A stretch of DNA of 64,000 nt from Deltaproteobacteria bacterium. GTDB lineage: Bacteria; Myxococcota_A; Polyangia; GCA-2747355. Position numbers and translations under genes: made by a program. This document shows positions 16,154 through 25,181 of this stretch, piece by piece. Location of the stretch: positions 883,259 to 947,258 of the forward strand of contig JACKDQ010000001.1 of assembly GCA_020633415.1 (NCBI GenBank), written 5' to 3'. The notes beneath the pieces are model-generated. The model did not search any database. It was not told the DNA's origin and saw nothing but the letters and a program-made list of their open reading frames with translations. How positions within the stretch are numbered: position 1 is the stretch's first letter; each line of letters opens with the position of its first letter.

Positions 16154-16828
16154 CTAGATCGGGCCCGATTCAGGCGCTTGTTGGGGCGCGGGCTCGGCGC
16201 GCTGATCGAGCACCAGTGCGCAGCGGATGATCCGTTGCTCGAGTGGGTCGAGACCCAAGGCATCGAGCACCTCTTCGGGGCGGCCGGTTCGGGCGGGGCG
16301 CAAGCCGAGGCGTAGCGCGAGCGCGCCTTGGTTGCGCTGGTAGCTGCAATCTTCGATCAACGGGCGCAGGTCGTAGGGTTTGTTGCGGCGGGTCCGCAAA
16401 AGTTCGTTTGCGGCGAGCAGTTCGGCAAGCCGCGACGAGAGGTCGCCAACCTGCTCAGCAAGCTCAACGCGGTAATCGGCAGCGATCACGCTTGCCGACA
16501 ATCCGGGGTCGCGCAGCGCGATCGGCTCGACGCGACAAAGTGGCAGGTCGGGCGGCGCGGCATTTTGCAGGACGTTGAGCAGCGCGCTTGGCTCGGGTGC
16601 TTGGCGTAGCCAAATATCGACCAGCTCTGCCTCGCCAATGAACCCCAAAGGAAGGGGTGCGGCGAACTGAATCCGCGGTCGCTTCTTGAAGCCCCCGCGG
16701 TAGGCCAGTGCAACCTGGGCGCGGGTCAGCAGGCGCTCGAAGCTTAGCTGCAAGTCGAGGTGACCGATGTAGCGTGCGGCGCCGCGTTTGCCGAATGTGA
16801 GCCGATAGCGATGGATCGCGTCGTTCAT
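16154..16828 (-). CDS. DUF2344 / TIGR03936 radical-SAM-associated protein
   Basis: 224 residues from ATG 16828, where the family N-terminus is recognisable (RYRLTFGKRGAARYIGHLDL). Other family features are SFERLLTRAQVALAYRGGFKKRP and FAAPLPLGFIGEAELVDI. These proteins are normally encoded next to, or fused to, the C-terminus of a B12-type radical SAM protein (TIGR03960). That partner is in this window at 18017-19939 on the same strand, but a lipoprotein gene lies between them. The pair's reaction is not established; tRNA or ribosomal modification has been suggested. The open frame upstream of 16828 was not used because it is unlike the family. Confidence 0.88.
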   Translation of the reverse strand: MNDAIHRYRLTFGKRGAARYIGHLDLQLSFERLLTRAQVALAYRGGFKKRPRIQFAAPLPLGFIGEAELVDIWLRQAPEPSALLNVLQNAAPPDLPLCRVEPIALRDPGLSASVIAADYRVELAEQVGDLSSRLAELLAANELLRTRRNKPYDLRPLIEDCSYQRNQGALALRLGLRPARTGRPEEVLDALGLDPLEQRIIRCALVLDQRAEPAPQQAPESGPI

Positions 16829-16941
16829 CGCGACCTGAGTATGCCAGCTGGGCGACGTTGGCAAGGCCGGGGTTGCTCTTTCTCGCCTCCGGTTGGCTGC
16901 GCCTGCGCTTGAGCCGCTCGCTGACGGCAGACGGCAGCCGT

Positions 16942-17934
16942 CTAGGGGCGGCAGAGCGCGTAGGCGGTCAGCGTTCCCGCGTTGTCCGGTGGAAACAACG
17001 CCTGACAGAACCAGCCGTTGGTGCCGCTGGCTCGAGACTCCACCAGCCGCGCCGGCTCCGCGCCGACGCTGCTCGGGCTGATCTTGCAGCCACCGCCGAT
17101 CACTTGCTCGCCGCTGCTGCAACTGGCCGTCATAGGGAGCGCCTGATCGCCGGCCAGCACTGCTATTGCCTGGCTGGTACTGCCGGCCGGCGGAGACCAG
17201 TTGAGGCCGGCCAGTGCCGGACAGTTGGCGAGGCAGGCGACCGTTGCCCGGTGGTTCTTGCCGGCGCTGCAGATGCATTGCCACAGCCAGCGCCCGTTGA
17301 ATTGCGCGGGGTAGCTGGCGATGAGCAGGCCGTCGACCGTTTGATCACACTCGCAGCTACCGCCTGCGGCCAGGGAACCGGTGGGGCACGGGGGCGAGCT
17401 GGCGGTAGCGGTGACCGAAGACGAGCCGCGCTGAAGCGCGATCAGCGACTGCGGCAGGTCGCTGCAGAACGGCATCGCGGTAGCGCTGGTGCCCTGGCAG
17501 GCTATGTCCCAGGCATCCCGAATGTTGAAGCGCACCGCTTCGAGGCCAGGCCGTGGTGGCGAACCCGTATCCCGGCAGGTATAGCCGCCGCCGAAGACCT
17601 GCGGATCTTGTGGGGGGCAGGCGCCTGTCGCCACGTAGGTGCCGCGAGCCGTGCCTGCGTTGGTCGAGCGGGCGATCGCGAAGGTGACCGTCGTCGGACA
17701 GGCCGCACTGTCGGCAAATTGCAGGTCGCTGATCGCGCCGTCAAACGCGTCAGAACCTGCTCCGTCGGCAGGTGGGCCGTCGCGCCGGCTGCTATCCAAT
17801 TGGCCGCCATCGTGCGGCGAGCCGTCGCCGGTGCCGCCAGTACTCTGATAGCCAAACAGCAGGTGACATGCGCTAAGGTTGAATAGCGCGACCAGCGCCA
17901 AGCCCTGTGCGATCTTGTTCAAGCACAACATCAT
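16942..17934 (-). CDS. Lipoprotein of the ACHLLF type with repeated Cys-rich units
   Basis: About 330 residues from ATG 17934 (17931 also possible); the signal ends in a canonical lipobox LSAC followed by HLLFGYQ. A Gly/Asp/Ser linker follows (GDGSPHDGG, SDAFDGA). The mature domain repeats a unit: CPxG....GGxCxC, a hydrophobic strand, then WxCxC (CPTGSLAAGGSCEC, WQCIC; CSSGEQVIGGGCKI, WFCQALF). The gene at 50943-51908 is a paralogue with the same ACHLLF start and CNCTGQRLLASWP...WGCRC. It is probably outer-membrane anchored. Its place between two genes that normally sit side by side (TIGR03960 and DUF2344) suggests an insertion. Confidence 0.8.
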   Translation of the reverse strand: MMLCLNKIAQGLALVALFNLSACHLLFGYQSTGGTGDGSPHDGGQLDSSRRDGPPADGAGSDAFDGAISDLQFADSAACPTTVTFAIARSTNAGTARGTYVATGACPPQDPQVFGGGYTCRDTGSPPRPGLEAVRFNIRDAWDIACQGTSATAMPFCSDLPQSLIALQRGSSSVTATASSPPCPTGSLAAGGSCECDQTVDGLLIASYPAQFNGRWLWQCICSAGKNHRATVACLANCPALAGLNWSPPAGSTSQAIAVLAGDQALPMTASCSSGEQVIGGGCKISPSSVGAEPARLVESRASGTNGWFCQALFPPDNAGTLTAYALCRP

Positions 17935-18016
17935 ACGCCGCGGGTAGGCGCCGAACAATCGCCGGCACAAGTTGGTGCGCACCGGAGCGGCAGGCGCGAA
18001 GCGCTGCTAGCTGGCG

Positions 18017-19939
18017 CTAGGTTGGCGAGCGGTCGGCGGGCTGCAGGCCGGCTTTGATCGCCGCCTTGCCGACGTCGGGACACTCCCAGTGGTCGCCTGG
18101 GTTTTGTCGGCGCAGCTCCTTGAACTTGGGCAAGATACCGCAAGCGAAGCACTGGTCGCGGCAGTCGACTCGGGTCTTGCGCTCGAGTGACCAGCGATAG
18201 TCCTCGGCGAGGAACTTCTTGGTCACCGCGGCGTCGATATGGTCCCAAGGCAGCGTTTCGTCGAGCTCGCGCTGGCGATGGGTGTAAAACGCCGGATCGA
18301 GTCCGACGTCGGCGAAGGCTTCGCGCCAGAGCTCGATCTTGAAGTGTTCGCGCCACGCATCGAATCGCGCGCCCTTGCGGAACGCGCGCTCGATCACGTC
18401 GCCGAGTCGGCGATCGCCGCGTGAGAGCCAACTCTCGAGCATCGTCTCTTGGGCGTCGTTCCAGTTGAGCTTCACGCCGCGCCTCTTGTGCAGACCGCGG
18501 CGCAGCAGCGCTTGTTTGTCCTTGATCTGTTCGATGCTGTCGCAGGGCACCCACTGAAACGGTGTGTGCGGTTTGGGGACGAAGGTGCTCACGCCGACGT
18601 TGACCTGGGCGCGGTGACCAACTTCTTGGCGGCCGACGGCCAGCACCGCTTGAGCCAAGTCGCAGATCTCCTGGACGTCCTCGATGGTTTCCTGTGGATG
18701 TCCGATCATGAAATAGAGTTTGATCGTGTGCCAGCCGCGCCGATAGACCTCGCGCGCGGTGCTTAGCAGCTGATCGGTGGATACCGGCTTGTTGATGATC
18801 TCGCGCATTCGCTCGCTGGCCGCCTCGGGCGCCAGCGTAAAGCCACTACGCCGCGAGTTGCCGATCAGCGCATCCATCAGCTCGACGGAAAACGATTCGA
18901 TGCGCAGCGAAGGCAGCGAGATGTTGAGCTGGCGATCGGCAAAGCGCGCGGCGACCGCTTTGACCAGCGCGAGCACCTCGTTGTAGTCCGACGAGGATAG
19001 CGAGAGCAAACCGACCTCTGTAAAGCCCGTCGCATCGAGCGCCTGAGCGATCGATTCGACGATCTGCTCGACGCGCCGTTCGCGCACCGGTCGGGTGATC
19101 ATCCCCGCTTGGCAAAAGCGGCAGCCGCGGGTACAGCCGCGCATGATCTCGATCGCCACGCGGTTGTGGACGGTCTCTAGGTAAGGAACGATGAAATGCG
19201 TGATCGGCTCGGGGAGTTGAGCGACGATGCGCTTGCGCACAACCGGGGGGGCGCCAGCGGTGGCGTTGATCGCGGCAACCCTGCCGTCGTCGTGATAGTC
19301 GACGGTGTAAAGGCTCGGCACGTAGACGCCTTCGATCGTCGCCAGCTTTTGGTGAAGCACGCGGCGCGGTGCATCGCCGGCTTTCCAGGCGAGGATCGCT
19401 TCGGCGATCTCCAGGATCACATCTTCGCCTTCACCGACGACAAAGGCGTCGAAGAACTCGGCCATCGGCTCGGCGTTGTAAGTCGCATGACCTCCACCGA
19501 TCACGATCGGCGCGTTGCGCGCGCGCTCGGTGGTTCGTAAGGCGATTCCCGCCAGATCGAGCAGGTTGAGCGTGTTGGTGTAGAGCGTCTCGTAGGGTAG
19601 CGAGATGCCCAGTAGGTCGAAATCGGCGACGGCGTGCTTGGACTCGAGCGAAAACAGCGGCAAGTGCCGCTCGCGCATCAACGCCTCCATGTCGGTCCAG
19701 GGCAGGTAGACCCGCTCAGCGAGCATGTCGTCGCGCCGGTTGAGTTGGTGGTAGAGCACTGCGAGGCCGACGTTGGGCATGCCCAGGTCGTAGATGTCGG
19801 GAAAGGCCAGCGCAGCGCGCAGCTTGACGCTTTGCCACGGCTTGCGGATCTGGTTGACCTCACCGCCGGTGTAGCGCGCCGGTTTTTCCACCCGCAATAG
19901 CAGGCGCTCAAGCTCTCGTTCGATCGTTTCTGGGGTCAT
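18017..19939 (-). CDS. TIGR03960-family B12-binding-domain radical SAM protein
   Basis: About 640 residues from ATG 19939 (TTG 19957 is an alternative without a better ribosome binding site). The N-terminal half has the cobalamin-binding-like region (FPDIYDLGMPNVGLAVLYH, IVIGGGHATYNAEPMAEFFD). The radical SAM cluster motif CTRGCRFC lies in EIMRGCTRGCRFCQAG near residue ~270, binding [4Fe-4S] and SAM. Further conserved blocks are FTLAPEAASERMREIINKP and IKLYFMIGHP. The C-terminus has a CRDQCFACG cysteine set. The substrate is unknown; its usual partner is the DUF2344 protein at 16154-16828. The length is normal for the family. Confidence 0.92.
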   Translation of the reverse strand: MTPETIERELERLLLRVEKPARYTGGEVNQIRKPWQSVKLRAALAFPDIYDLGMPNVGLAVLYHQLNRRDDMLAERVYLPWTDMEALMRERHLPLFSLESKHAVADFDLLGISLPYETLYTNTLNLLDLAGIALRTTERARNAPIVIGGGHATYNAEPMAEFFDAFVVGEGEDVILEIAEAILAWKAGDAPRRVLHQKLATIEGVYVPSLYTVDYHDDGRVAAINATAGAPPVVRKRIVAQLPEPITHFIVPYLETVHNRVAIEIMRGCTRGCRFCQAGMITRPVRERRVEQIVESIAQALDATGFTEVGLLSLSSSDYNEVLALVKAVAARFADRQLNISLPSLRIESFSVELMDALIGNSRRSGFTLAPEAASERMREIINKPVSTDQLLSTAREVYRRGWHTIKLYFMIGHPQETIEDVQEICDLAQAVLAVGRQEVGHRAQVNVGVSTFVPKPHTPFQWVPCDSIEQIKDKQALLRRGLHKRRGVKLNWNDAQETMLESWLSRGDRRLGDVIERAFRKGARFDAWREHFKIELWREAFADVGLDPAFYTHRQRELDETLPWDHIDAAVTKKFLAEDYRWSLERKTRVDCRDQCFACGILPKFKELRRQNPGDHWECPDVGKAAIKAGLQPADRSPT

Positions 19940-20058
19940 CGCCTGTCTGCCCGCCAATTGGACAGTTCTTTTACCCTATTTTTGTCGACAGGCAAGCGGC
20001 TGGCGAAAGTTAATCGATCTGGGCGGGTCAGCGACGGGTCTGAAGCGAGCCGATCGGC

Positions 20059-22197
20059 TCAATGCGTGGCATAGCTGCGAATTGCTGCCGCCGTGGTGAA
20101 GATCTGCTGGGCAGCGGCTGGATGGAGCAGGTTGGCGGCAAACACGTTCATCGTCGTCACGCTCGGCCCGGCGGCGAAGACGCCGACGTCTCCCGAGCTG
20201 GCGACCGAGAGATAACTCGAGACCAGCTGCTTGGCACCGGCGAGCGTCGGGCTGAGGCGTTTGATCGCGCTCGGCGCGCCGAGCGGTCCGCCGTAAACCT
20301 CCATCGCGTCGCTGGCTGCACCGGCACTGAGCAACACCGTGCTGCAGTTGGCGGCCAAGGCCAAGGCCTCGATCAGCATGTCGCCGCTCGGCTTGAGTTG
20401 GGTCAACGGCTTGGCCGCCGTCGCTTGGTCTTGGTCAAAGATCAGTAGCTGGTGTTGGGTCGCGGAGGCCCGGGCGACCGGGTCACCGACGAGGACGACG
20501 GTTTTCGACTGGCAGCCAGCGATGCCCCTTTGGGTCGCATCGAGTTTGGCGTTCTTGGTGATCGACACGACGGTATTGCTGAGCAGGTCGATCGCTTTCA
20601 AGTCACGGCGCGGATCGGCAATGGTCTGCGATGGGTCTTCAAAGTAGTACAGGTAGCGGCCGTTGGCTGAGCGCCAGAGGCCGAAGACGTCGACCGCGCT
20701 ATCGAGGGCGAAGGGCTTGCTGGTGCCGCCGTTCTTCGTCAGGTTGGTCAGCGTTTGTGAGGGGCGATCGTAGCGATAGAGATCGCCGCGCACCGTTGAA
20801 GATCCCATCACGAAGAGCAGCGAACTGTCGTCGATAAAGCGCAGGTGATGCACGTAGCGCCAGAACGCGTTGCTTGAGACGTTGCTGGCCTCGGTGAGAT
20901 GGCGAGCCGCACTGCTGCCATCTGTCGGTGCGATCCAGAGCTCAACTTGATTAAACGACAGCAGCTTGGTGTAGGCGACGTAGCTTCCGCTTGGCGACAG
21001 CCGCAGCTGGGTCGTGACGTTGCCAGGTCTTCCGTAGCCTTCGCCGCGGCTACCGAGCGCAGTCGGTGCTTTGGTCAAGTTGCGCGAACTACCGTTGGGG
21101 TCGAGCACCAGCAGATCTTCGTTGGTCGAGCTACTGCCGGCGATCACGACCAGTTTACCGCTGTTGTTGGATTCGAGCTGGGGGTCGATCCAGCTCGGCG
21201 CTTTGCCGGCGACCTGGGGCAGCACGACCGCCTTCTCCGGCTGACTACCGTCGGCGGGCATCGACCACAGCGTCGATAGATCGCCCTTGGTGCTGATAAA
21301 GTAGAGTCGATGGCCAACGAAGGTCAGGCTCTGTGCGGCGATCGCGTCCGGTGTCGGCGTGACGGCAACTTCGAGGTATGTCTTGCCGGCCCCGTAGCGT
21401 GTACCGTCGGCGCGCATCAGGACGATGCCGCGCTGAAGCTGTCGGGCCGCCGCGACGAAGCGCCCATCGTCGCTGACCGCCACGTTGGTCGATAGGTCCT
21501 GGGCGAGTTTGTACGCTGTGCCCGTACGTGGCATCGCGTAGAGCAGCTCAAGTTGTGCATCGGGGCGCAAGCGCATGATGCCGATCGTCTTGACGATGCC
21601 CGTGCTGTCGGGTTGTCCGAACCAGCGCAACACGCCAAGGTTGCGCGGTAGCTGCAGCGGTCCGTAGGCGAGCTGAGTCAGTACCCGCGGCCCATTGGCG
21701 GCGGGATCGATGTAGTCGGTCAGTCGACCTTCGAGCGTCATCGACACCGGGTCGAGGTAAACGAAACCCAAATTGCCGATCGGTTGGTAGTTGTTGCCGC
21801 TGGTTTCGATGGTGGCGAAGGTGTTTTTCTTTTCGACCGGACCGTGGGCGAATAGCACGCGATGGCTGGCAGGTGGCTGACCGTCGGTGCGTGGGGCGTC
21901 GACCACGGGCTGGGCATCGGCGAGTCCCTGTTCCGGGCTGCTGCTGCCGTCGCTGGGATTGGGCCCGCTGTCGACGGGCAGCGTCTGATCCGCAAGCGCG
22001 GCGTCGGACGCTCCGCCGTCGGCGGCTGCACCATCGGTCGTTCCGCCTTCGGCTTCGACCAGTCGACTGTCGACCAGCGGATTGCCATCGCGTGGGCCAC
22101 CATCGGTCGCAGCGCCGCCTTGTGCGCCGCAGCCTAGACCGACCGCGATCAGCACGGCGCAGCCAAGTGACGCTAGGTAGCTCTTGTTTAGGGACAT
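20059..22197 (-). CDS. Large beta-propeller lipoprotein
   Basis: About 712 residues from ATG 22197, with AAGGAGA eight bases upstream; GTG 22203 is possible. The lipobox is GLGC in IAVGLGCGAQGG. Residues ~25-110 are an Asp/Gly/Ala linker (DGGPRDGNP, TDGAAADGGASDAALAD). The rest consists of blades with strands such as VSDDGRFVAA, LRLSPSGSYVAYTKLL, LWIAPTDGSS and LWRSANGRYLYYF, typical of TolB/PD40 or WD40-like propellers. It probably mediates surface or periplasmic protein contacts; no catalytic residues are seen. The next gene upstream on this strand is a 96-residue lipoprotein. Confidence 0.82.
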   Translation of the reverse strand: MSLNKSYLASLGCAVLIAVGLGCGAQGGAATDGGPRDGNPLVDSRLVEAEGGTTDGAAADGGASDAALADQTLPVDSGPNPSDGSSSPEQGLADAQPVVDAPRTDGQPPASHRVLFAHGPVEKKNTFATIETSGNNYQPIGNLGFVYLDPVSMTLEGRLTDYIDPAANGPRVLTQLAYGPLQLPRNLGVLRWFGQPDSTGIVKTIGIMRLRPDAQLELLYAMPRTGTAYKLAQDLSTNVAVSDDGRFVAAARQLQRGIVLMRADGTRYGAGKTYLEVAVTPTPDAIAAQSLTFVGHRLYFISTKGDLSTLWSMPADGSQPEKAVVLPQVAGKAPSWIDPQLESNNSGKLVVIAGSSSTNEDLLVLDPNGSSRNLTKAPTALGSRGEGYGRPGNVTTQLRLSPSGSYVAYTKLLSFNQVELWIAPTDGSSAARHLTEASNVSSNAFWRYVHHLRFIDDSSLLFVMGSSTVRGDLYRYDRPSQTLTNLTKNGGTSKPFALDSAVDVFGLWRSANGRYLYYFEDPSQTIADPRRDLKAIDLLSNTVVSITKNAKLDATQRGIAGCQSKTVVLVGDPVARASATQHQLLIFDQDQATAAKPLTQLKPSGDMLIEALALAANCSTVLLSAGAASDAMEVYGGPLGAPSAIKRLSPTLAGAKQLVSSYLSVASSGDVGVFAAGPSVTTMNVFAANLLHPAAAQQIFTTAAAIRSYATH

Positions 22198-22433
22198 CAG
22201 CACATCTCCTTTTACCGCTCACGCCAAGAACTGGCACTCGGTGCCTGTTTTATACGGCGAATTGGGTGGTGCTGTGCGCAAAAGAGGCGCCGCGCGGCGT
22301 CGCTTTTGTCGCTGCCCGAGCGCAGCGGGATCGTTGGGATCGGTCGGGCCTGACGCGCAGGCGTTAGCGGGATGTCGGTTTGTCGTCGTCGCTGCGACTC
22401 GCGCGCGATGTGGCGAGGAGGGTGCTGTGCCGA

Positions 22434-22724
22434 CTACCAGCGTCCGGTGCCCGAAGGCAATGGCTCAGGAATCCAGCGGCGCTCACGCTTTGGCGATGCG
22501 GGTGCTTCGTTGCGCGCGATGGGCGAGCTGCTTGCCGTTTGATCGCGCGCCACCGTCGTGGTCGTGAAACTCGTCGGCCGGTATTGGACGACGGTCGGCA
22601 CAGCCCGCGGCTGGCCTGCCCGCGGCTGGTCTGCCCGCGGCTGTCGCTGGTTAGCGGTTTGAATGTTGTGCCCACAGCCAGCGGCCAGGGCCATCGAAAA
22701 GACTACTGCGTTGAGGACGTTCAT
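22434..22724 (-). CDS. Small lipoprotein with an RAxQP repeat
   Basis: 96 residues from ATG 22724, preceded by GAGGTGAGGA. The signal sequence ends in LAAGC (Cys17). The mature part is short, basic, Pro/Arg/Thr-rich and probably disordered, with tandem RADQPRAGQPRA encoded by a repeated 15-base unit around 22608-22650. The length, good ribosome binding site and lipobox support a real gene, though no family is recognised. Overlapping frames on the plus strand lack these signals. It may link the outer membrane to another envelope layer, which is only a guess from the composition. Confidence 0.6.
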   Translation of the reverse strand: MNVLNAVVFSMALAAGCGHNIQTANQRQPRADQPRAGQPRAVPTVVQYRPTSFTTTTVARDQTASSSPIARNEAPASPKRERRWIPEPLPSGTGRW

Positions 22725-23262
22725 TCCTCACCTCGTTTTACCCACGCAAAATCCAGGCGTGCTCCTTACACGCCGAAATACACCGTCGTCGATCGTGTCG
22801 TTGAGACTAGTCTCGCAGGTGGTAGGCCGGCCGGTGCGACGCAAAAAAGTGCGGCCGACGATTCTCGCGGTGCAGGTCGCACCACTTGCGGAAACCTCGT
22901 CTGTGCCGTCTGTCGTTTTGCGTCGTCATATTTACTTCGCTCCGCCGAGCCTGGGGCGGAAGAGTGCATCCGGTGTGCCAGGCATGCGGTGGCTAAGGGC
23001 TTGAAATTTATTGCGCTGGGTTCGGGGCGTCGGTCCGATTTTCGGTGAGGGTGACCCGCGTTGTGACCGGCTAGCCGGCTAAACCTCGGGAAATCCGGCG
23101 CAACAGCGATTTTCTCAGCGAGAGCCGCAGGCAGCGTGTTTGCTGCGGCCTGGCCGGCAGCGCTGCTCGTCAGGTTTTGCCGCTTGTCGCCGCAGCCAAT
23201 ACAAATGATCGTGTTTGAGGTTTGCTGGGGGTTCGCTGCATGCTACCAACGCAGGCCGTGCG
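22725..23262. other. 538-base intergenic region between divergent genes with inverted repeats
   Basis: No convincing gene is present: the open plus-strand frames crossing it have odd composition and no start signals. It holds a perfect 12-bp palindrome GAGACTAGTCTC (22803-22814), an 8-bp inverted repeat GGTGCGAC/GTCGCACC (22833-22840 and 22876-22883) and the palindrome CCGGCTAGCCGG (23067-23078). Relatively AT-rich patches near 22925 and 23002-23012 may hold promoters for the divergent lipoprotein and larB operons. A small RNA cannot be excluded. I see no tRNA, RNase P or SRP signature. Confidence 0.4.
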
Positions 23263-24006
23263 ATGACCGTCAAAGACGACGACATTTCCGGATTGGCGAA
23301 GCTCGACTATCGCCGCCGGGCGAGAAGTGGGATTCCCGAGGCGGTCCTTGCCGAGGGCAAGACCCTCGACCAGGTAATTCGCATCACGCGCCAGTTGGCT
23401 GCGCGGATCGAGCGTGCCTTGGTCACGCGGCTGCCGGCCGAGTGGGGCGAGCGCTTGCGCGAAGCGCTGACACCCGAGCTCGAGGTGACGCTCTACGCCG
23501 ATGGTCGACTGGCGGTGGCTGCCAAGCCAGCGAGTCGTGTCGAACCAACCGGCGGTGTGGTCGGGCTGCTCGCTGCGGGCACCGCCGACATTCCGGTCGC
23601 TGAAGAGGTTCGCGTGACAGCGACCGAGATGGGCTGTGAAGTACTCGCTCACTATGATGTGGGTGTGGCTGGCATCCACCGACTGCAGCAGCCACTTGCC
23701 GAGTTCGTTGATCGCGACGTCGGTATCGTTGTGGCTGTCGCCGGGATGGAAGGGGCGCTGCCAACGGTCGTTAGCGGTCTGGTTACCGCGTCGGTGATCG
23801 GTGTGCCGACCTCGGTCGGCTACGGTTTTGGTGGCGGCGGTAAGGGTGCGCTAATGACCATGCTGCAGTCGTGCAGTCCCGGGTTGACGGTGGTCAATAT
23901 CGACAACGGCTTCGGCGCCGGAGCGACGGCGGCGCTATATGCCAATCGCTTGGCGCGGATCGCCGCAAATACGCAGGGAAGCAAGGGAGACTCCGATGCG
24001 ATCTGA
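23263..24006 (+). CDS. larB: Nickel-pincer cofactor biosynthesis protein LarB
   Basis: 247 residues from ATG 23263. The N-terminus LAKLDYRRRARSGIPEAVLAEGKT is the LarB signature (D..R..R.G.PE...GK). The C-terminal half is a PurE-like (AIRC) domain: LLAAGTADIPVAEEV, GIHRLQQPL, VAVAGMEGALPTVVSGL, GVPTSVGYGFGGGGKGAL. LarB carboxylates and hydrolyses nicotinic acid adenine dinucleotide, the first step toward the nickel-pincer cofactor of lactate racemase. LarC and LarE are not in this window. The gene overlaps the next (acyl-CoA dehydrogenase) by 11 bases, so they are translationally coupled. Confidence 0.93.
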   Translation: MTVKDDDISGLAKLDYRRRARSGIPEAVLAEGKTLDQVIRITRQLAARIERALVTRLPAEWGERLREALTPELEVTLYADGRLAVAAKPASRVEPTGGVVGLLAAGTADIPVAEEVRVTATEMGCEVLAHYDVGVAGIHRLQQPLAEFVDRDVGIVVAVAGMEGALPTVVSGLVTASVIGVPTSVGYGFGGGGKGALMTMLQSCSPGLTVVNIDNGFGAGATAALYANRLARIAANTQGSKGDSDAI

Positions 24007-25177
24007 GTTGGATGTGCTGCAAATCGATCAGTTGTTACCCGAAGAGGAGCGGCTGATACGCGATTCGGTGCGGAGCTTCGTCAAAGAGAAGGTGTTGCCG
24101 ATCATCGGTGGCTGCTTCCGGCGCGGTGAGTTTCCTAAGCACCTCGTGCCAGAGATCGCGCAGCTTGGTTTGCTTGGGCCGACCGTCAAGACTCACGGTG
24201 GTGCGGGAACGAGCTACCTTGGCTACGGCGTGATCATGGAGGAGCTCGAGCGTGGCGACAGCGGTGTGCGGAGTTTCGCTTCGGTGCAGAGTTCGTTAGT
24301 GATCTATCCGATCGCTACCTTTGGCGATGAAGCGCAGCGCGATCGTTGGTTGCCCGGCTTGATCAATGGTCAGCTGATCGGCTGTTTTGGCCTCACCGAG
24401 CCTGATTTCGGATCTAATCCGGCGGGCATGCGGACCAGCGCCAAACGCCAAGGTGGTAACTACGTGCTCAACGGCACCAAGCGTTGGATCACCAATGGTA
24501 ACCTCGCCGATCTTGCGGTCGTCTTTGCGCGCTGCGACGACGGTGAAATCGGCGCGTTTGTCGTCGAGCGCGGTACCGAGGGGTTCATCACCAATGAGAT
24601 CGAAGGCAAGATTTCGTTGCGTGCCTCGGTGACCAGCGAGCTGATCTTCGAGGATTGCACCGTCCCCGCGGCCAATCGCTTGCCCAACGCCAAGGGGCTC
24701 AAGGCGGCGTTGATGTGTTTGAGCCAAGCGCGCTACGGCATCGCCTGGGGCGCGATCGGTGCGGCCAAGGCGTGCTTTTTCGAAGCGCTGGATTATGCGA
24801 AAGCGCGCGTGATGTTCGATCGACCGATCGCCGGGTTTCAGCTCGTTCAGCAAAAGCTCGTGCAGATGTACAGTGACATCGTCCAGGCCGAACTGCTCTG
24901 TCACCGAATGGCACAGCTCAAGGATCGCGACGGCCAGGTCCATCATGTGGCGGTCTCGCTGGCCAAACGGAACAACGTCGATATGGCGCTAAAGACGGCG
25001 CGTGTCGCGCGCGATATTCTAGGCGCCAACGGCATCGTTGATGACTACTGTGCGATGCGCCACATGTGTAACCTCGAGTCGGTTTTCACCTACGAGGGCA
25101 CTCATGACATCCACACCTTGATCGTCGGACAGGCGCTGACCGGGGAGAGCGCGTTCGGCGAGACGAAGGCGGGTTAG
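23996..25177 (+). CDS. Acyl-CoA dehydrogenase, glutaryl-CoA dehydrogenase type
   Basis: 393 residues from ATG 23996, which has AGGGAGA just upstream and overlaps the end of larB. It shows the family motifs FGLTEPDFGSNPAGM (FAD/substrate), KRWITNG, and the catalytic base Glu367 in TYEGTHDIHTLIVGQALTGESAF. This C-terminal block, with Glu on the helix before HDIH, is that of glutaryl-CoA dehydrogenase (FAD-dependent oxidation and decarboxylation to crotonyl-CoA in lysine/tryptophan breakdown). Close relatives acting on other acyl-CoAs exist, so the substrate is an inference. Only four bases separate it from purE. Confidence 0.88.
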   Translation: MRSELDVLQIDQLLPEEERLIRDSVRSFVKEKVLPIIGGCFRRGEFPKHLVPEIAQLGLLGPTVKTHGGAGTSYLGYGVIMEELERGDSGVRSFASVQSSLVIYPIATFGDEAQRDRWLPGLINGQLIGCFGLTEPDFGSNPAGMRTSAKRQGGNYVLNGTKRWITNGNLADLAVVFARCDDGEIGAFVVERGTEGFITNEIEGKISLRASVTSELIFEDCTVPAANRLPNAKGLKAALMCLSQARYGIAWGAIGAAKACFFEALDYAKARVMFDRPIAGFQLVQQKLVQMYSDIVQAELLCHRMAQLKDRDGQVHHVAVSLAKRNNVDMALKTARVARDILGANGIVDDYCAMRHMCNLESVFTYEGTHDIHTLIVGQALTGESAFGETKAG

Positions 25178-25181
25178 CACG

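Noticed and set aside
22380..23048. 222-residue plus-strand frame over the small lipoprotein and the intergenic gap
   Set aside because: No start signal, Arg/Cys-rich random composition, and opposite to a gene with a good ribosome binding site and lipobox.
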